Source of the DNA: an uncultured Granulosicoccaceae bacterium
GTDB taxonomy: Bacteria > Pseudomonadota > Gammaproteobacteria > Granulosicoccales > Granulosicoccaceae
Reading direction: 5' to 3'
NCBI GenBank assembly: GCA_937927895.1
Contig: CALGKA010000018.1
Span: 62,001 to 126,000 of the forward strand
Length of the DNA stretch: 64,000 nt
In this document: in pieces, positions 60,125 to 64,000 of the stretch
How the letters are laid out: every line of letters begins with the position of its first letter
How positions within the stretch are numbered: the first letter of the stretch is position 1
Program-made: the position numbers and the translations under genes
Notes under the pieces: model-generated
The model's database searches: none
What the model saw: only the letters and a program-made list of their open reading frames with translations
Told to the model about the DNA's origin: nothing

Positions 60125-61927
60125 ATGCGTAGCTACGCCCGTGAGGAAGAGCCTCACTCCAATCGTGATGATTTTGCCAACTTAAAAAGGCTGTCGCCGT
60201 ATGTTTGGCGTTACAGCAAAAGAGTGGCGCTCGCGGTTGCCTGTCTGTTACTTGCCAAGCTTGCCACTGTTTGTATTCCGTTGGTGCTGAAAGGCATTAT
60301 CGATAGCTTGGATGCTGCAGCCCTTACTGAGAATATAGTGCTTGTAGCGCCCATGGCGTTGCTTTTGGCCTATGGAGCGTTAAGGCTTGCAGGCGGCATA
60401 TTCAACGAGCTTCGCGATATTCTGTTTGCGCGAGTGCGTTATAGCGCTATGCATCAAATGTCGGTGGATGTATTAGAGCATCTGCATCGCTTGTCTCTGA
60501 GGTTTCACTTAGAGAGAAATACGGGAGGGATTTCCAGAGATTTAGAACGAGGTACTCGCAGTCTGGCCTCTGTGTTGAACTTACTGGTGTTTAGTATTCT
60601 GCCAACTTTTGCAGAGTTTATACTGGTTGCAGCCATACTGCTGGCGCGCTACGACTGGGAGCTGATGGCAGTCATAATAATTACCGTCGCGGTTTATGTG
60701 ATCTTCACACTACTTATCAGTAAATGGCGCATGGGCTTTCGCCATGCCATGAATAAGTACGATAGTGCCGCTAATGGCCGGGCGGTTGATAGTTTATTGA
60801 ACTATGAAACAGTCAAATATTTTAATAATGAAGAAATGGAACGCGACTACTACCATGCGAAATTAGATGAGTGGCGTGAGGCCGGGTTAAAAACGCAAAT
60901 CAGTTTGTCGGCGCTTAATTTTGGTCAGGGTGCGATTGTGACCACTGGCGTTACTGTGATTATGATTTTATCGGCTAAAGAAGTTGCAGCCGGAAATATC
61001 ACTATTGGAGATTTGGTGTTAATCAATGCTCTGATGCTGCAATTGTTTATTCCGTTGAGTATTCTAGGTTCAGTGTATAGACAACTTCAGTATTCACTGG
61101 CTGATATGGATCTAGTAATTAAGTTGCTAGACAAGCCCCCTGAGATAATAGATGTTGAAAATGCACCACCGCTAGAGCTTAAAAAGGGGAAAGTGCGTTT
61201 TCGCAATGTAAGTTTTCACTACAACGACAACAGAAAAATACTTGAACAGGTAGATTTTGAAATACCGGCTGGACAAAAACTGGCGGTGGTTGGACCGTCG
61301 GGTTCCGGTAAATCTACTTTGGTGCGGCTGTTGTTTCGCTTCTATGAAGTGACAGATGGCAGTATCGAAATTGATGATCAATCTATTGCTGAATGTACTC
61401 AGCAAAGCTTGCGCCGCATGATTGGGATCGTGCCGCAAGATACCGTGTTGTTTAACGATACCATTCGATATAACATCGCCTACGCAAAAACTGATGCTAC
61501 CGATGAAGAAGTAATAGATGCCGCGCACAGTGCTGATTTAAGTGAGCTACTATCACGCTTGCCTGAAGGCCTCGATACCGTAGTGGGTGAGCGTGGTTTA
61601 AAACTTTCAGGTGGTGAAAAACAACGTCTTGCTATCTCGAGAGTCATTTTAAAAGCACCGGGTATTATTGTTTTTGATGAAGCGACATCAAGCCTTGATA
61701 GTCAGTCAGAACGCGCGATACTAGGGGCGCTTAATAAGGCCAGTAGTAATGCTACTTCAATGGTGATAGCGCATCGGTTGTCAACTGTGGTTGATGCAGA
61801 CAATATCGTTGTGATGGACGATGGCAAAATCGTGGAGTCTGGCAACCATGCTGAGTTACTGAAAAAGCAGGGTCTGTATCATCGGCTTTGGGAGATGCAG
61901 CAAAGCGATGAACAAGATCTAGGCTAA
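60125..61927 (+). CDS. ABC exporter, ATM1/HMT1 type (fused permease-ATPase)
   Basis: Half-transporter with an N-terminal membrane domain (about five or six helices, residues 35-320) and a C-terminal ATPase. Walker A is VVGPSGSGKSTLVRLLFRFY, the signature is LSGGEKQRLAISR, Walker B is IIVFDEATSSLD and the H-loop is MVIAHRLSTVVDAD. The membrane part has the ATM1-type blocks SLRFHLERNTGGISRDLERG and NYETVKYFNNEEMERDYY. This family exports glutathione-linked sulfur species or metal-thiol conjugates. It is a single gene, convergent with the DUF1501 gene. Confidence 0.92.
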   Translation: MRSYAREEEPHSNRDDFANLKRLSPYVWRYSKRVALAVACLLLAKLATVCIPLVLKGIIDSLDAAALTENIVLVAPMALLLAYGALRLAGGIFNELRDILFARVRYSAMHQMSVDVLEHLHRLSLRFHLERNTGGISRDLERGTRSLASVLNLLVFSILPTFAEFILVAAILLARYDWELMAVIIITVAVYVIFTLLISKWRMGFRHAMNKYDSAANGRAVDSLLNYETVKYFNNEEMERDYYHAKLDEWREAGLKTQISLSALNFGQGAIVTTGVTVIMILSAKEVAAGNITIGDLVLINALMLQLFIPLSILGSVYRQLQYSLADMDLVIKLLDKPPEIIDVENAPPLELKKGKVRFRNVSFHYNDNRKILEQVDFEIPAGQKLAVVGPSGSGKSTLVRLLFRFYEVTDGSIEIDDQSIAECTQQSLRRMIGIVPQDTVLFNDTIRYNIAYAKTDATDEEVIDAAHSADLSELLSRLPEGLDTVVGERGLKLSGGEKQRLAISRVILKAPGIIVFDEATSSLDSQSERAILGALNKASSNATSMVIAHRLSTVVDADNIVVMDDGKIVESGNHAELLKKQGLYHRLWEMQQSDEQDLG

Positions 61928-61973
61928 GCGATGATCACAAGCTACGCTATTTCAATGTTTGGTGTTAAGCCTT

Positions 61974-63332
61974 TCAGGAATTTAGAAAGCCTAGATCTCT
62001 GGTATCAAAGTTTGCGAGCGTAGGCAGAAGTTGGTCAATCTCAGAGGGTGCTAACCCTAGCCAGTTAAGCATGGTGGCGGCGTACTGGCTGACAGCCGTT
62101 GTGGGTACGATACGACCGTTTCTTGAATCGTCAGGGCCGTCTACCAGGATTCTTGGAATAGCGCCGTAGATATCACCGCCGGCAACAGGATTTCCCATCA
62201 CAATATGGTGATTGCCCCAGCCGTGATCCGTGCCATCACCGTTGCTGGTGACGGAGCGCCCGAAGTCTGACGTAGTAAAACTCACTACGTTTTCTTGATG
62301 GCCTATCTCAATCAATGCGTTATTAAAAAACTCTAGCGCTGCAGCTATCTGTGAAAACAATACAGGTTGTTTACTTAGTTGGTAGTCGTGGGTATCAAAG
62401 CCACCGAGCTCAACATAAAATAATTGTCGATTAAGGCGAAACTCATCTTTAATTGAAATAAGTTTTGCCACCATTGCCAATTGCGCGGCCAGTGGGTTAT
62501 CAACTGGTACTTGGGTTTGCAACTCTCCGCGTTTGCTAAGTGCTGCACCCACATTGGTAGACAATACCAACGCTCTGGATTGCAACTCGGCGTAAGATTT
62601 CTCAAACATATTATTGTATTGAGCGTGTAACAGTTGAATAAAAGCTTCGCGGCGTGGCATTTGCCAATTTGCCTGGTAATCATCCATACCCGCATAACTT
62701 CTGACACCATCACTATCGATGTTAAAAGCGGCGTGCTCACCACCGGTTTGCCAATCGTTGCTGCCACTTAAGCTGATGGCTGCAAGGTTTGGGTTAATTT
62801 GGCCTTTAGCAATAATGTTTGCAGCACTTGCGCCCCAACCGGCATCTGAATGATGATAATGATTTAGTTTTTGCCATTGGCGGGTTTGATCATTGTGAGA
62901 AAAAAGCTGTTCCGGTAGGCGGATGGATTTATTGCGAACATCTTCTGCTGTACCCGGCTCAAGTAAAGTGCCGACATTAGATTGAAACGCTATCTGACCA
63001 CTTTGAAACAGAGGCTTAAGTGCCGCCATATAAGGGTTAAGCCCGACCGCTGTAGTATTGGCGGTAGCAGGGTTAAGTGGCAATAAGTCATTGGCGGCAA
63101 CAGCTAAATGCCCGCGTCCCCGGGCGTACTCTGTATAAGCTGCTCCGGCTGCTGGTGCAATCATGTTGAATCCATCGTTGCCACCGTTTAGGTGTATGCA
63201 TACCAGCGCTCGATAGTCTGAACCTGTTGCTTGTGCATGAGCCACATTAGTGACCGAACCACCTGCGAGCCCGGCACCTAATATGGTGCGACAGCCCAGT
63301 TCTAAAAATCTTCTGCGAGTATATTGATTCAT
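61974..63332 (-). CDS. DUF1501 protein, Tat-exported
   Basis: Sulfatase-like DUF1501 family. The start at ATG 63332 gives MNQYTRRRFLELGCRTILGA, a twin-arginine signal; the track's start (63488) would add an unlikely 52-residue leader that lies within the neighbouring gene. Core motifs are LVCIHLNGGNDGFNMIAP, VELGGFDTHDYQLSKQ and TTSDFGRSVTSNGDGTDHGW. These secreted proteins of unknown reaction nearly always pair with DUF1800 proteins, as here; the DUF1800 gene ends 11 bp upstream. Confidence 0.92.
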   Translation of the reverse strand: MNQYTRRRFLELGCRTILGAGLAGGSVTNVAHAQATGSDYRALVCIHLNGGNDGFNMIAPAAGAAYTEYARGRGHLAVAANDLLPLNPATANTTAVGLNPYMAALKPLFQSGQIAFQSNVGTLLEPGTAEDVRNKSIRLPEQLFSHNDQTRQWQKLNHYHHSDAGWGASAANIIAKGQINPNLAAISLSGSNDWQTGGEHAAFNIDSDGVRSYAGMDDYQANWQMPRREAFIQLLHAQYNNMFEKSYAELQSRALVLSTNVGAALSKRGELQTQVPVDNPLAAQLAMVAKLISIKDEFRLNRQLFYVELGGFDTHDYQLSKQPVLFSQIAAALEFFNNALIEIGHQENVVSFTTSDFGRSVTSNGDGTDHGWGNHHIVMGNPVAGGDIYGAIPRILVDGPDDSRNGRIVPTTAVSQYAATMLNWLGLAPSEIDQLLPTLANFDTRDLGFLNS

Positions 63333-63342
63333 AGTATTTGGC

Positions 63343-64000
63343 TTATTTTTGTACAGCGGCTTCGGGGGAGGATACAAACAGAAAAAGTAGATCTGCCGCG
63401 CGCACCTCTGATGAAGCGTTCTTGCGTGTATCCAGTAGTAAGTTAGCTTGCTCGCGCAGTGCGTCACTAACGGGCTTGGCCAGTACAAGTTTGCTAAGCA
63501 TTTCTAATTGTGCTTCACGGTTGTTATCGAGCAGCATCAAGTTGTTAATGTTTATGGGTGCTAGCCTGCCCTCTGATGTTGATACCGTATTGTTCCAAAT
63601 AGTATGAGCAAGTATGGCGCTAGTGATATTGATAATGCTGCTCTCATTGTGTATCTGGAACTCAGGAGATACTAAATTCATGTCTCGTATGTCACCGGCT
63701 TGACTGTAAAATGGTGAGAAAAAATTAAACACTGAAGGTGACTGCAAAGGCGCTTGTCCGATTCGACCTTTCAGCCAGCCGTATTCAAACTCGGGGTTGG
63801 CTGGGTTGCCATTAAATGCACGCCACAAAGAAACTAACCGCACCACTGGTTCGCGAAGCTTGCCATAGGTTTGCGGGTCATCAATATGGCCAGTCATTGC
63901 TTCTTCATCAAGCAGGGCTGCAGTGACTACTGCTGCAATGCTTCCGCGTACGCCATTGCCATCATTGTTAAAGGCATTAGCAACACGCTTGACATACTCA
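63343..64000 (-). CDS. DUF1800 protein, C-terminal part (cut by right edge)
   Basis: The frame stays open past the track's start (63897) to the window edge, reading YVKRVANAFNNDGNGVRGSI and ALLDEEA before MTGHIDDPQTYGKLREPVVR, the usual DUF1800 pattern (FNNNGNGVRGDL...AILLDPEAR...KLREPVLR). So this is the C-terminal 218 residues of a longer protein (typically 450-600 aa). It is co-directional with and just upstream of DUF1501, its usual partner. The biochemical role is unknown. Confidence 0.9.
   Translation of the reverse strand, partial: EYVKRVANAFNNDGNGVRGSIAAVVTAALLDEEAMTGHIDDPQTYGKLREPVVRLVSLWRAFNGNPANPEFEYGWLKGRIGQAPLQSPSVFNFFSPFYSQAGDIRDMNLVSPEFQIHNESSIINITSAILAHTIWNNTVSTSEGRLAPININNLMLLDNNREAQLEMLSKLVLAKPVSDALREQANLLLDTRKNASSEVRAADLLFLFVSSPEAAVQK

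Noticed and set aside
1-64000. tRNA, rRNA or CRISPR arrays
   Set aside because: Intergenic regions were scanned by eye for tRNA T-loop motifs and regularly spaced repeats; none was found.

Overview
The window looks like a stretch of chromosome from a free-living, probably marine, Gram-negative gammaproteobacterium. The pointers are a Pseudomonas/E. coli-like core neighbourhood (thrB, polA, engB, cytochrome c4, dsbA, truC), periplasmic and outer-membrane proteins (DsbA, OmpA-type proteins, a GumB/Wza-like exporter), a TRAP transporter and moderate GC. I cannot name a genus. No tRNA, rRNA or CRISPR array was seen. Genes are dense on both strands, and several convergent gene pairs are separated by clear hairpins.

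Layout. 1-6 kb: tail of a helix-hairpin-helix protein cut by the left edge, ribokinase, an AlkZ/YcaQ-type glycosylase, alanine dehydrogenase with a divergent Lrp/AsnC regulator, and a Sel1-repeat protein. 6-11 kb: a three-gene TRAP transporter of the TakP/FcbT kind whose large permease has an extra ~330-residue helical tail. 11-18.7 kb: thrB, a LOG-type hydrolase, polA translationally coupled to a trans-sulfuration-type PLP enzyme, and a RimB-RimK fusion. 18.7-20.3 kb: a gene-poor stretch with a 3'-truncated heparinase II/III-family gene that ends exactly at a 162-bp MITE-like element with perfect 20-bp terminal inverted repeats. 20.3-24.3 kb: the moxR-DUF58-tgpA set. 24.7-31.2 kb: a small CX5R phosphatase, then a ferredoxin / aldehyde:ferredoxin oxidoreductase / FAD-NAD(P)H oxidoreductase / MoaD-like / unknown small protein / MoaA set, which reads as a self-contained tungsten (or molybdenum) aldehyde oxidoreductase module of the AorABC kind with its own cofactor genes.

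32-42.4 kb: an exopolysaccharide cluster in two convergent arms. The plus arm has a GumB/Wza-like exporter, a Wzc-like tyrosine kinase, a Wzy-like polymerase, a PssD/PssE (Alg14/Alg13) pair and a GT2. The minus arm has two GT4 enzymes around a Wzx-like flippase. No initiating phosphoglycosyltransferase is visible. 42.8-47.7 kb: trpS, an unusual Arg/Asp-rich membrane protein, then engB, cytochrome c4 and dsbA. 47.8-57 kb: cell-envelope genes: a membrane-anchored coiled-coil protein paired with a BON/OmpA protein, an LprI-like secreted protein, an orphan XdhC, an OprF/OmpA-type porin and a large thrombospondin-type-3 calcium-repeat protein with a C-terminal sorting signal. 57-64 kb: truC, a TIM-barrel epimerase-like protein, an aquaporin with an odd Tyr/Arg-rich tail, an ATM1-type ABC exporter, and a DUF1501/DUF1800 pair running off the right edge.

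The most interesting candidates are the aldehyde oxidoreductase module with an unrecognised Gly-tailed small protein between moaD and moaA, the MITE beside the broken heparinase gene, the TRAP permease with a coiled-coil-like tail, and the separation of polA from engB-c4-dsbA by about 29 kb of largely accessory genes.
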